In this document: piece by piece, positions 54,423 through 64,000 of the stretch
Position numbering within the stretch: position 1 is the first letter of the stretch
Layout: each line of letters begins with the position of its first letter
Assembly (NCBI GenBank): GCA_028753945.1
Contig: JAPNXP010000008.1
Span: forward strand, 620,001 to 684,000
Length of the DNA: 64,000 nt
Source: Hexactinellida sp. DTS-2022
Lineage: Eukaryota > Porifera > Hexactinellida
Reading direction: 5' to 3'
Notes under the pieces: model-generated
What the model saw: only the letters and a program-made list of their open reading frames with translations
The model's database searches: none
Told to the model about the DNA's origin: nothing
Translations under genes and position numbers: made by a program

Positions 54423-55836
54423 CAGTGGCGTAGCCATCTTTTTGATTCGGGGGAGCCAAAGTAGATCCAAATTCTACTATAGTTTGTCGTTATTATATTA
54501 GTTAGTATAAACTTTAATAATAATGCAATTGTAACTTATTAACCTTTATTCAATGAGAATCAGATTAGTGTTTTTTTATGTACAATGCATTTATAAAGAG
54601 AATCGTTTGTTGTCAATTTCACAGTAGTAATTGTCTAATTCTTCTTTTTATAGTTTCTAGAGTACTGTTGCATGAGAAAATGACCCCCCCCTTCATATGA
54701 ACCATGGATACCGTTTAGGGGGTCATTTTCTCACGGGGGTCATTTCATTATGCAAGCCCCGTGAGAAAATGACCCCCTCATGAATTTCCGCATTGTCATT
54801 GCAATAATGTAAAGACTCTTGAACAAAACAATGATGTAGTGACAATTTTACAAAATGACTTGGTAAATATGTTAACTTGGTAATCCCATATTGTTACCCA
54901 GGTTTTCTACCAAATACTTGGAACTAATATTGAAGCGGGAATCCTTATATAGAGCTGAGCTTTGTAGAGTTCAGATTTTTTCCCATACTAAAAGCCCAGG
55001 CTTACTTTCTAAAGGTCAATTTCAAACTCTGGAAAAAAACTGACCTTTCTCAGTGCCTAAATACACATAGTGAAAAACTGAACTCTATTAGAGCTGAGCT
55101 CTATATAAGTAATCTCTATTGAAGCTCTATCTCTTATTTGTCATTAAAATGGTTAATTTCGAATAAGGCTAAATAAAGTTTACTCAAAAAATACTCTTAT
55201 TTATCATATTACTAGTACCAACAAATATAAATAGTACATTGCCAGAAGAAGTATTCAGTTAATTAACATAGTTGCCAAGTCATTTTGTATAATTGCACTA
55301 CATCATTGTTTTGTTCAAGTAGTCTTTACATTATTGCAATGACAATGCGGAAATTCATGAGGGGGTCATTTTCTCACGGGGCTTGCATAATGAAATGACC
55401 CCCGTGAGAAAATGACCCCCTAAACGGTATCCATGGTTGATATGAAGAGGGGGGTCATTTTCTCATGGGGGTCAATTTCTCATGCAACAGTACTATTACT
55501 AGAATTTATTCTATGGGGAAGAAAAATTATCTGGTCTTGCAATAATATCTGCCCATATGGACGTGAAATAAAAATAGAGTCAAAGTAAATAATCAACGAA
55601 ACGGCCAAAACTAACAGGAAGATCGACATTATTTTGTAGTAGTCACTTGTAGTATAAGTAAAGCCAACAATATTTGCTAAAATGAATATTATATTTAAAT
55701 TTTAAACTATATTTCTGGTAATTTTAGACCCATAGTCTTCTGGGTTTTCCACTGATTTGGATTGATTGATATAATTGTAACTAATGGGAAAAATATTTCG
55801 GGGGGGGGGGGGCATGGCCCCATGGCTACGCCACTG
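54423..55836. mobile_element. hAT-like element carrying a foldback
   Basis: Ends cagtggcgtagccat and catggctacgccactg, a common hAT-type terminus. The 8-bp flanks (agcagaac, cgatctaa) do not match, so the target duplication is lost or the superfamily is wrong. A 12-base G run is at the right end. The foldback 54666-55489 lies inside. No transposase. Confidence 0.7.
54666..55489. mobile_element. 824-bp foldback with 'gggggtcattttctca' boxes
   Basis: tgttgcatgagaaaatgacc at the left and its inverse ending ctcatgcaaca at the right, flanked by gtac on both sides. Arms of about 200 bp each hold five copies of tgagaaaatgaccccc in alternating orientation, then gcggaaattcatgaggggg and acaaaacaatgatgtag. 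The central 420 bp are unique. Confidence 0.88.
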
Positions 55837-56618
55837 CGATCTAAGAGGTTTGAGTGTAGTTAGAAATACTTATATTCCTATTATTGTATAGTGAATTCTG
55901 TGTTATAAGAAAAAGCGTAAATTTCAGGTTAATAATTGGAGTTGAATCAGGCTTTCATCTAGGCAAAATTTCCCGCGCGGCTAGATTAAGTTTGAGCTCG
56001 CTCACACGCGCCTAAAATACTAAATTTGTATTACGTCTATGGGAGCATCTCTCAATTTTCCCGCGCCTAGAAAAGTTTCCTTTTGAAATTACGCGGCTGA
56101 AGGCGCGTCGCATACGCCTGGATGAAATCCTGAGTTGAATCATGTAGGTGCCTTTATTCAAAGGATTAACAAAAAGAGAAAATAGTTTACCTGAGGTAGA
56201 GAAGAATAGAGGTCAGTTACTAATAGTAAATTATCAATTCAATCTATTAATCTAAGTTGTCACGAGTTATAAAGTAAATCTTCTAACAAGGCCTATTATT
56301 ATATACAAAAATGTTATTAATAAATTGAGAAGTTGAAATGGATACTTTGATAATTGAGATAAGAGTTCTTATAAGGATTTTCACAACTATGTTATTGAGA
56401 ATCGAATTTCAAATAATTTAAACTGAATTGGGAAAACTATTTAACCATGTAACCATAGTCAACTATATAGTTGTAACCAGAGGCGGATCTAGACACAAAT
56501 CTGATTATATTTCAGGGGGGCTGCCTCCTCAAATTCCTAACTAAATTCTTAACATACTAAAAACTTAAATATCTCAAATAGTCAAAATCCTTAAAATGTA
56601 AATACAATATTCCATTTA
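55837..56618. other. Gene-free spacer
   Basis: 55960-56130 has inverted GC-rich words (atttcccgcgcggc, ggcgcgtcgcatacgcc) that look like the ends of an old element. 56480-56525 (agaggcggatctagac, cagggggg) resembles a hAT end. Nothing codes. Confidence 0.45.
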
Positions 56619-57880
56619 CAGTCGACTCCGCCACGGACTACTAGAATACCCGGACGGGCAACTCGCAAAGTGTTGAATAAAAACTGGAGGCTGAGAGTAC
56701 TCCAATTTAAAAATTGAAAAAGCATTAGGTTTCCGGTTTCCAAATGTGATTTTTGGCATATAGGGGTAACTTTTGGCACCCGTCAACAATTTGAGGTTTT
56801 CACTCAAAATTTCTCACACCTCGACAAGTTATGACGTCATTGTCACATTTCGAGAACCCTGAAAAGTCACTTAATCGCACATAATTCGCGCACTCTAAGA
56901 GATAAAAATCTGAAAATTTAATAGAACATGCACATTAATGATGCGGACACTTTGGTCACACCAGATTGCCAATATGCTTACTCATTATCACATGATGACG
57001 TAATCACTAAAATTTCACATTTTTAAATTTGACTATTTAGGCCTATTTACGCTTTATAATCAATGTTAGAAGTGTATAAACCATACACCAACCGCGAAGC
57101 GGTTGGTGTGTGGTTGGGTTCTGCCGCAAAGCTACCTAGCAAGCGAGACGCCCTTGTCTATATAGATATACTGTAGCATCAATCTATATAGATACTAGCG
57201 TGCTTCGCGGCAGAACCCAACCACACACCAACCGCTTCGCGGTTGGTGTATGGTTTATACACTTCTAACATTGATTATAAAGCGTAAATAGGCCTAAATA
57301 GTCAAATTTAAAAATGTGAAATTTTAGTGATTACATCATCATGTGATAATGAGTAAGCATATTGGCAATCTGGTGTGACCAAAGTGTCCGCATCATTAAT
57401 GTGCATGTTCTATTAAATTTTCAGATTTTTATCTCTTAGAGTGCGCGAATTATGTGCGATTAAGTGACTTTTTAGGGTTCTCGAAATGTGACAATGACGT
57501 CATAACTTGTCGAGGTGTGAGAAATTTTGAGTGAAACCTCAAATTGTTGACGGGTGCCAAAAGTTACCCCTATATGCCAAAAATCACATTTGGAAACCGG
57601 AAACCTAATGCTTTTTCAATTTTTAAATTGGAGTACTCTCAGCCTCCAGTTTTTATTCAACACTTTGCGAGTTGCCCGTCCGGGTATTCTAGTAGTCCGT
57701 GACTCCGCTTAATAGATCCACAGTTTAATAGATTTCACTGCTTAATCGGGTCAAAATTTCACAGGATTTATAGGACGGAATTACATTTTGGCTCAAAATA
57801 TTTTCGGTTAATATATTTCTCCGCTTAATCGGGTCAAAGCGACCTGGTCCCGAGGTGACTCTATTAAGCGGAGATGACTG
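56619..57880. mobile_element. Family B MITE split by a 1.07-kb foldback
   Basis: The left 12 bases cagtcgactccg are separated from the rest (actccgcttaatagatcc to aagcggagatgactg) by the insert at 56632-57701. Outer TA at 56617-56618 and 57881-57882. Otherwise a typical copy with gtcccgaggtgac. Confidence 0.9.
56632..57701. mobile_element. 1070-bp near-perfect palindromic element with 7-bp TSD
   Basis: cacggactactagaataccc and gggtattctagtagtccgtg are the ends. The arms of roughly 520 bp match almost base for base to the centre near 57165 (tctatatagatat). Flanks are actccgc on both sides (56625-56631, 57702-57708). The inner arm holds GC-rich hairpins (aaccgcgaagcggtt, ctgccgc) in an AT-rich setting. 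An older half copy is at 14690-16770. The ORFs crossing it are small and mirror each other. Confidence 0.92.
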
Positions 57881-57988
57881 TATATCTATCTGTAATAATA
57901 CTAAATGTATATAATTAGTGCCATATGCGAAACTGAGGTCTGGGTGGGCACGATGTTATCACGCCCTGTACCTATGTATACCCCAATC
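57881..57988. other. Short spacer
   Basis: Words ggtctgggtgggca here and aatctgggtgggcaaatg at 58400 flank the nested hATs and may be arms of one further, older element. Confidence 0.35.
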
Positions 57989-58389
57989 CAGTGATGTGCT
58001 CCGTTACCAGAGACGGAACCGGTCGGGTCGGGTCGGGTCGGGTCGGGTCGGGTCGGGTCGGGTCGGGTCGGGTCGGGTCGGGTCGGAACCCTGACCGGCC
58101 GGTCGAGATCTCTATATGATCTATTAGATATCATAATATAATAATTTGTTTTCTATTATTTATAAATTATTGCTAGCTATGATTGACCGGTCGAGCGGCC
58201 GGTCGGGTCGGGTCAAATTTCCAACTGCACCGGTCGGGTCGGGTCATGAAAATCCCGACCGGTTCCATCTCTGTCCGTTACTAGTAACGGAGTAACAGAA
58301 ACGGAAAAAGTAACGGAAAAAGTAACTGTAACGGGCGTCGCGGAGTAACGGTAACGGAAGATTTAGTAACGGATCACATCACATCACTG
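57989..58389. mobile_element. Outer hAT element with exact 8-bp TSD
   Basis: cagtgatgtgctccgttac to acatcacatcactg; target duplication ccccaatc on both sides (57981-57988, 58390-58397). Inner 'taacggagtaac' words repeat. A second hAT sits in its left part. Confidence 0.93.
58008..58273. mobile_element. Inner hAT element with (ggtcg)n core and exact TSD
   Basis: cagagacggaaccggtcggg to gaccggttccatctctg; target duplication tccgttac on both sides (58000-58007, 58274-58281). The left third is an uninterrupted GGTCG microsatellite (58019-58085, about 13 units). Confidence 0.95.
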
Positions 58390-58722
58390 CCCCAATCTAG
58401 CAATCTGGGTGGGCAAATGTCCCAAAAAATAGGTCTAGTAAACTTAGTTGCGCCTATGACTGGTGCTAAATTATTGTATATTTTACTAAGTAGGGGGTGG
58501 GGGGGGGGCACATAACATTAAACAAGAAAATAAGCTTAGAAGAAAAAGTACTTACATTTTCAGGACTAACAAAGCCTACAAACCTTAAGTAAATAAATAA
58601 GTTAATACATAAATATAAATAGGTGGTAAATCTCATGCAACCTAGTGATTTTCCACAAATATACAACTAAGGAGAATAAATTTAACAAAATATATTTAAC
58701 TTACCTTGAGAATTCAACCTCA
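58390..58722. other. Spacer with G run
   Basis: 58493-58508 is a G-rich run (taggg ggtgggggggggg). The 66-codon frame on the minus strand here has no signature. Confidence 0.4.
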
Positions 58723-59017
58723 TTATAGAGGAAAATAATGACCATAATTATACAAAAATAAAACCATTTCTACTGAATCTTCATGGTTTACAGATTTATC
58801 TATAAGCAGAGAAATTGGAACAGGCAATATTCTTTGCAACTTGTTTAGTAGAATGTAAATAGTTCTTAAATACAGATTGATCTTGTTTTCTGGATAATAT
58901 TCAGCGATATGTTCATAGTGTGAAGTCACATTCTTTAACCCATAGCACATAAGAAAAGTACAGAAATTAATGGAGAAATAATTTGTATATTGCAGAATAA
59001 GTGATAGCCCAAGTAAT

Positions 59018-59199
59018 TCAAGGGATTATACAGGAGCGCGAGACGCTCCTTTTGGAGCTTGATTTTTGGAAAATTTTAATTTAGTAGAGCAAAAATTTGG
59101 AATCTTCTCCAACAGTAACATTAATTTGTAATTTAGGCGTATGAAATTGGATCAAACCAGGATTAGGAGCGTATTTACAAATGGCTGTATAATTCATTG
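59018..59199. mobile_element. Family D hAT-type element
   Basis: Begins caagggattatacaggagcg region and ends tggctgtataattcattg. Flanks ccaagtaa and ccaagtat are an imperfect 8-bp duplication. Contains gcgcgagacgctcc and taggagcgtatttacaaatg. Confidence 0.85.
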
Positions 59200-59687
59200 C
59201 CAAGTATGATACATGATTTTCCTGTTTGTATTGAAGCCGAAATATGTGAGATTGGTATTTGAATGTAGGGCCAGAAATCCAATCGCATACAATCAGAGAC
59301 AATCTGTTTAAGGTCCAACAGTGAGAAGAATCGTACGAGCTTTGAAATACAAAATAATATCAGAAATCAATAACACCAAATTATTAATTATACCCCTTTG
59401 GAATTTACTTTTCGTGCGGAGAATTTGATTTTCTTCTAATACAAATTCCATCTTCATCCCAAGATGTTGTAGTTTAAATTAATTACAATATGACTCTACA
59501 TTTATACGCAAAACTTTTTAATTCACACAACACTATGGTAATGAAAGAACAACCAACATTAGTGGTAACTTACAACACTGTTCCTCAATATGCTCTGTGA
59601 TTTCTTACAAGCAAGGGGACATTCAACAATTGTTTCCAAACATACGGATTGATCTAGATTATTATCTTCAAATGAGTATAGCTCACT

Positions 59688-59871
59688 GAGGGAATTATCC
59701 AGGAGCGCGAGACGCTTCTTTTTGGAGTATAATTTTAGGGAAAAAATCAATTAGCAGCGCGAAAATTGGAATCTTCTTCTATACCGTAACATAAATTTGT
59801 GACTTAGGTGTATGAAAATTGGATCTGACCAGGATTAGGAGCGTATTTACAAATGGCTGTATAATACACTG
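59688..59871. mobile_element. Family D hAT-type element, exact TSD
   Basis: gagggaattatccaggagcg to gtataatacactg; target duplication agctcact on both sides (59680-59687, 59872-59879). It interrupts the reading frame ELYSFEDNNL of the relic gene. Confidence 0.9.
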
Positions 59872-60078
59872 AGCTCACTACAAAGTTAACAACGAATTTG
59901 CCGAGTATAACATTTGGTCTTTAAATAAGTCTCAATTTCTTCCCGTTTTAAATACAGCCACACTGGTTCAGACATGCGATCATGTAGAGTGGGCAATTTT
60001 CAAATGTCCTTCCATTTCTGAAAGTAAACCTTGCCACTCACAACCTCGCTTTTCTAAGGGAAATTTTGCTATTAAACA

Positions 60079-61022
60079 ACTAAGTCTAAAATATCCATGG
60101 ATATCCAAAAAATGGTCTGGATATGGATATGGATGCGATTTCATCACCACGGCAAGCCTGAATTATATCTAGAAGAAAATCATTTGCATTCCCAAAGGTT
60201 ACAGTTGTTACAGTTGTGGAGGATAATTATTTATTAAAGGTGACGTATCACAATTTATTGCAGATTTGACCAAATTAGAAAAAAAATACTACTGTATACT
60301 CAGTTAGACACTCTAAGCCAAAGTATTAAGATAAGCATCGACTCCTTCGATTTCTTGATGTGTAATCTGCCCAACTGGTAATATATTGTATCATAACTTT
60401 ATTGAAAGATAATTAATGTATTTTAATTCTACAATGAATGTTATTTAATTCAGAAGCAACATTACTAGCAGGATTCAATTGATTTCTTTTCTCTTCCCTT
60501 GTAGAAATCGAAATACGAAAATCTGAGGATTCTCGCATGATTCCGTCACAATGAGGACTTATGACAAACGATTTCAGATATGAAGGAATATCATCAATTA
60601 ACAACCTAGTTTCTATAACGAATATCTGGAATGATGTATGTTGTCTGGGGTTTATTGGAGTTCATATTATATAATCGAAATTAAGATTTTCACATCAGAA
60701 GACCTGGTAGTATAATTCTAGCATAATTAGTATACACATAATACAGTAAAGAGAATCATAGATAATTGCGAAATCGGGGAAAATTCAGAAATAATAGTGG
60801 CTCAATTAAGTGGGTTGAAACCGCTCGAACCGAATATCAGTATTCATGAATAGTTGCCCTACCGAATACGAATACTGATATTCGGTTAGTAACCGAATAT
60901 TGATAATGATAATATTCGGTTCCTCCAACCGAATACGAATACTTATGATATCAGGTTGGCAACCAAATATCAACTATTCGGCAAATAATATTCGTTGCAA
61001 CCTTGGTTTAAACCAGTTAATA
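60079..61022. other. Gene-free, with 'cgaatac' palindromes
   Basis: 60810-61010 has alternating aaccgaatatc / gatattcggtt words, ending gttgcaaccttggttt; likely an old self-complementary element. The 63-codon minus frame at 60413-60604 (DDIPSYLKSFVISPHCDGI) looks protein-like but is unassigned; it might be an upstream exon of the relic gene. Confidence 0.45.
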
Positions 61023-61206
61023 CAGGTAAACCTCCCAAAGCGTCACCCATCGGGAGAATGATTTTGTGCCGCTTCTCGGAGGTTGCCGCTTTGGGAGGTT
61101 GCTCGTAAGGTAAAACTCCCAAAGCGGCACTCATCGGGAGAATAGTTTTGTGCCGCTTCTCGGAGGTTGCCGCTACTCGGAGGTGCCGCTTTGGGAGGTT
61201 TACCTG
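61023..61206. mobile_element. 'cccaaagcggca' MITE, duplicated inside
   Basis: caggtaaacctcccaaagcg to gctttgggaggtttacctg with TA on both sides. It contains two consecutive copies of the family module, each with catcgggagaat and gtgccgcttctcggaggt. Longer relative of the 83-bp copy at 13874. Confidence 0.9.
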
Positions 61207-61247
61207 TATATCTGATTATGTTAGCAGAAATTGTTATCACTTCGAAA

Positions 61248-61405
61248 GACAAGAGATTCTCGTTAATACGAACACCAAGAGACCTTCGAAATTTGTTCGT
61301 ATTAACAGGAGTCATTTGAATGCGTTTTATAAGCAAGGGGAGTTCAACTTTGTTCGACTTAACAAATATTTCGCATTAGCCGTGATCGTATTAACGAGTC
61401 CACTG
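61248..61405. mobile_element. Family A MITE, degraded
   Basis: gagattctcgttaatacgaa at the left and gtattaacgagtccactg before TA at the right. Confidence 0.75.
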
Positions 61406-61686
61406 TAATTCTAGTTTGTGATAATTTTAATTTCTTCACGAAAGGTATTGCGATTCTCATAATAAATGGTAAATTCGTATTATTTCTATATCAAGTAAAT
61501 ATAGATAACAACAATAAAATACACGTATATAATCGATATCGGTCTACATATCAACATACAATATATCTAAATGCTAATACAAGGATCATCTACCATACAC
61601 CTCAAGACAAACACGGATCTAATAATAATACATAATACACCTATCGTATAAAATATCCCACACTCTTTATATAATTAAACAAATCC

Positions 61687-62535
61687 TCATTTCATATCAA
61701 TTGTCAACGTCATAGAAGCGTTGAATTCTTGAGTTGGATCTAACCAAACTCGATCCGATACACGCCCTGCTTCCACACATATCATATGCGCAAATTCGTC
61801 GTCACCGAAATCACTCATTTTCTTCGCACCTTCAACCCAAGGATTCCAAACGACAGTATCAGGGAAATTTTCTTTATGAATTATAACGACTCGATTTGTA
61901 TTCGGATCTAACAACGCATGTGGGCCAATGACATGTGGAAATATCTTATCAGTCGCCGAAGTTATTTTAATTTCATTCTCAGCTTGAGAAACCTGGGCGC
62001 CATCTTTATTCTTGTCAAAGTAATGCGAGTTTTCAAACCCAGATATGGAAACTGCGTCCACATTCGATACAGAGAAATAAGGATGCAGTAATAGTGTAAA
62101 ATCAAACGGCTTAGTGCTACCATTCTCAACGCCTATCTTTAACTCAAGCGAAGTGTGAGTAAGCGTGATGGAGTAGAGCAGTGTAAACTGGTAATGCCAC
62201 GCGGCACGAGTACACTCGCTATCTGATAACTCTAGAATCGCGGTTATTGTCCCCTCATCCAGTGACGTAGGTGGGTGGTACACAGACCAGCGAGTTGTCC
62301 TTGCGAACCCGTGTTGGGGACCGCATTCCCATCGTCCGAATTGTGGGAAACAAATCGGAATTCCGCCACGAATCGCTTTCTTATTATCAAACACAGCTTT
62401 CGAACTCAGGAATAAAACCTCTTCGCCTTTCTGACGCCATGACGTCACAGTGGCTCCGTGCAGACTGACAGACACACTGTTGCTAGCGTCGAGCTCCAGC
62501 ATGACCAGATCTTCTACTGTCGTAGCGCATGCCAT
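61687..62535 (-). CDS. Glucose-6-phosphate 1-epimerase (aldose-1-epimerase family)
   Basis: 282 codons in one exon, the usual size. It interconverts alpha and beta forms of glucose 6-phosphate in the cytosol, feeding glycolysis and the pentose phosphate path. Blocks in order: SLHGATVTSWRQKGEEVLFL, AIRGGIPICFPQFG (55-67), QHGFAR with His75, LLLHPYFSV with the second His near 152, FPDTVVWNPW (about 225), and HMICVEAGRV with the catalytic Glu near 254. The start ATG at 62535 is the only sensible one and no intron is needed. The upstream 50 bp precede a MITE at 62584. Confidence 0.95.
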   Translation of the reverse strand: MACATTVEDLVMLELDASNSVSVSLHGATVTSWRQKGEEVLFLSSKAVFDNKKAIRGGIPICFPQFGRWECGPQHGFARTTRWSVYHPPTSLDEGTITAILELSDSECTRAAWHYQFTLLYSITLTHTSLELKIGVENGSTKPFDFTLLLHPYFSVSNVDAVSISGFENSHYFDKNKDGAQVSQAENEIKITSATDKIFPHVIGPHALLDPNTNRVVIIHKENFPDTVVWNPWVEGAKKMSDFGDDEFAHMICVEAGRVSDRVWLDPTQEFNASMTLTIDMK

Positions 62536-62583
62536 GGGGTTAATTGGTTGCTAGGGTGGGAGTAGGACAAATAAAAAGATATA

Positions 62584-62944
62584 CAGTGGAGTTTGCTTAT
62601 TAGCAACTCCCCTATTAGCAATATTATTCATAGATGCATTATACGATTATACGTTATACGTTCGGGGAGCGTATAATGGACCATATATACGTTAAAATCG
62701 TTATACGTTATACGTTGTATGATGATTATACGTTACGTATGATGGCATTATACGTTCACCTATCGTATAATGGTACCATATATACGTTATACGTTACGTA
62801 TAATGCAACTATGATATTATATATATATATTGATTTATTAGCAACCGCTTTTCGGTCCCAAGCGTGATAATACTGTTAATTAATTCCCCTATTAGCAACC
62901 AGATATAGTGGCAAACACGGGTTGCTATTAAGCGAACTCCACTG
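62584..62944. mobile_element. Family K MITE with 'tatacgttatacgt' inside
   Basis: cagtggagtttgcttattag to ctattaagcgaactccactg, with TA to the left. Positions 62640-62810 are a run of 7-mer tatacgt / acgtata words in both orientations that can form many hairpins. tcggtcccaagcg sits near the right end. Confidence 0.88.
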
Positions 62945-62964
62945 CATCAAATAATTGAATAATA

Positions 62965-63426
62965 CAGTCACCCTCGCTAATCCGGACAGAGGTGTTCCGA
63001 TTCAAAAACTTGTGTTCCGATTAGGAAGTAATACATTTTCTATAGACATCTATAATATGAGACCCCGATAATACGAACCAAACTTGTCCAAATCTTTCTA
63101 ACCCAAACAAATCATATAAGGTAAAACCTTTAGAAAGTGAACAGTGAACACCCTGGGGACCAGCAAAAACGTTCAATTTTGAGAGTGTTCACCTTTCATG
63201 ATTTATAATAATGTGTGTCTAAAACAATGGGGAAAATTTGGGACCGAGAAAAAGTGGTAATATTTTGGAGGTGTTCACTTTTGGAGGTTTTACTACCTAA
63301 ATACTTGTCTGGTACTTATTTTTGCATAATTTCAATGTACTAATATACAAATATTTATGATTTTCCCCCCACTTTTATACGAAAAATATTCTGGGATCTC
63401 CTGTTCGGATTAGCGAGGGTTTACTG
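62965..63426. mobile_element. Family L MITE with a nested MITE
   Basis: cagtcaccctcgctaatccg to cggattagcgagggtttactg-type end before TA. The nested element is entered at 63120. Confidence 0.88.
63120..63294. mobile_element. 'aaaacctttagaaagtgaac' MITE inside family L
   Basis: ggtaaaacctttagaaagtg and the inverse cacttttggaggttttacta; internal ctggggaccagcaaaa and ttgggaccgagaaa. Confidence 0.75.
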
Positions 63427-64000
63427 TAGATAATACTCACTATTTCAAAGCGAATTATCCATGGTCACAAATATCATAGAAATGAAACGGTTCATATTTC
63501 TGATTTTACTTCAATTGTGAATTAACATTGCTTGGGATTTGAGGTTATAAATTGACCTGTGTCATTATTGCTAAACAATTAGGTTATTGTATTATGAACA
63601 TACAAGGGACCAAAATTGTGTTCATAATAGAGAGATTTCATAACAAGCGACCTCAAATAAATAAAAACCCTATGTAAGTTGTTAAATTGGGACCATATGA
63701 CTTGTTCATAATGTAGTTTTCATGAGACGAAAATTGTTCACAATAAACAGACGTGACTGCAGGGTTGTTTGATTTAAATCAATGATTTTAATCTTAATAA
63801 ATAAAATCATGATTTAAATCAAAATTCAGATTTTTTTTATTTTTTTATTTTAAATCATGATTTATATCAACCCTGCCTGACTGTAATTATATAAAAAGAA
63901 TAAACAGGAATTATCCAAGAACAGAAATAATATTACATCAAAAGTCTGAATAACAAAAGCAGTTCCTAAACATTTAATTTACAAGTAGAAATATATTGTG
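63427..64000. other. Right edge, no gene
   Basis: 63590-63755 contains a MITE relic (attatgaacatacaagggac, gggaccatatgacttgttca). The hAT-like element at 63760 is listed separately. The last 120 bp show nothing. Confidence 0.45.
63760..63875. mobile_element. hAT-like 'gatttaaatc' element, 116 bp
   Basis: cagggttgtttgatttaaat to gatttatatcaaccctg; flanks cgtgactg (63752-63759) and cctgactg (63876-63883), an 8-bp duplication with one mismatch. A shorter relative of 44197-44582. Confidence 0.85.

Larger units (their letters stand above)
58723..60078 (-). pseudogene. Relics of an unrecognised Cys-rich gene, hit by two hATs
   Basis: Four conserved-looking segments lie in order on the minus strand. 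60078-59983 reads KFPLEKRGCEWQGLLSEMEG then HLK, reminiscent of a TRAF- or SIAH-type zinc finger, and stops at 59980-59982. 60000-59886 in the next frame reads SEPVWLYLKREEIETYLKTK and ends at a stop. 59687-59572 reads CLETIVECPLACKKSQSIL before a gtaagt donor. 59300-59200 reads GPTFKYQSHIFRLQYKQENH and is cut by a hAT; a different frame downstream (58950-58723) is open for 75 codons. Removing the hATs does not restore one frame, so I think the gene is dead. The family assignment is weak and these could be parts of two genes. Confidence 0.3.

Noticed and set aside
58019-58085. (GGTCG)n tract as a telomere or origin-like signal
   Set aside because: It lies inside a hAT element with an exact target duplication and is interstitial, so it is a microsatellite of the element.
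57901-58134. 77-codon frame with DPTRP repeats
   Set aside because: It translates the GGTCG microsatellite within the inner hAT.
61043-61408. Frames with repeated 'SGNLREAAQN' and similar words
   Set aside because: They arise from the duplicated MITE module at 61023-61206 on both strands.

Overview
The window is AT-rich nuclear DNA of a metazoan. The evidence is spliced genes with clean GT-AG boundaries that join in frame, animal-specific families (TOLLIP, IQUB, TMCC, neutral sphingomyelinase 2, TRPA) and a very dense population of eukaryotic DNA transposons (hAT, pogo/Tigger-type MITEs, MULE). The species cannot be read from the sequence. Several long genes are single-exon, so the genome is intron-poor. 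An early-branching animal such as a sponge would fit, but nothing here proves it.

Layout. 1-7.2 kb: a six-exon ankyrin-repeat TRP-like channel (+). 7.9-10.8 kb: lipoyl synthase (-), three exons. 11.28-17.64 kb: one 6.36-kb hAT-type insertion with an exact 8-bp target duplication; it holds a tandem array, pogo-type MITEs, half of a foldback element, a FLYWCH/MULE transposon with 9-bp duplication, and a decayed CtBP-like gene fragment. 18.3-25.0 kb: a MATE transporter cluster with two intact genes in opposite orientation and at least three broken copies. 27.5-30.6 kb: a TMCC-type ER membrane protein (-). 30.6-34.85 kb: no gene, but a 1.7-kb foldback interrupted by two hATs. 34.9-36.6 kb: a POT/SLC15-like transporter (-). 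39.0-42.8 kb: IQUB (-). 44.8-45.7 kb: TOLLIP (-). 46.9-48.1 kb: SMPD2-like neutral sphingomyelinase (-). 49.3-53.0 kb: a TRPA1-like channel in one 1227-codon exon (-). 53-61.6 kb: a transposon nest with relics of an unrecognised Cys-rich gene. 61.7-62.5 kb: glucose-6-phosphate 1-epimerase (-). 62.6-64 kb: more MITEs.

The genes do not form one pathway; they are ordinary housekeeping, transport, sensory and ciliary genes. The striking aspect is the mobile-element ecology. More than ten MITE families lie at TA sites. Most begin CAGT/CAGG and carry an internal GGGACC/GGTCCC box, while no matching transposase is in the window. Many are nested in each other with readable target duplications, so the insertion order can be reconstructed. 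I found no convincing tRNA or rRNA gene and no CRISPR array.
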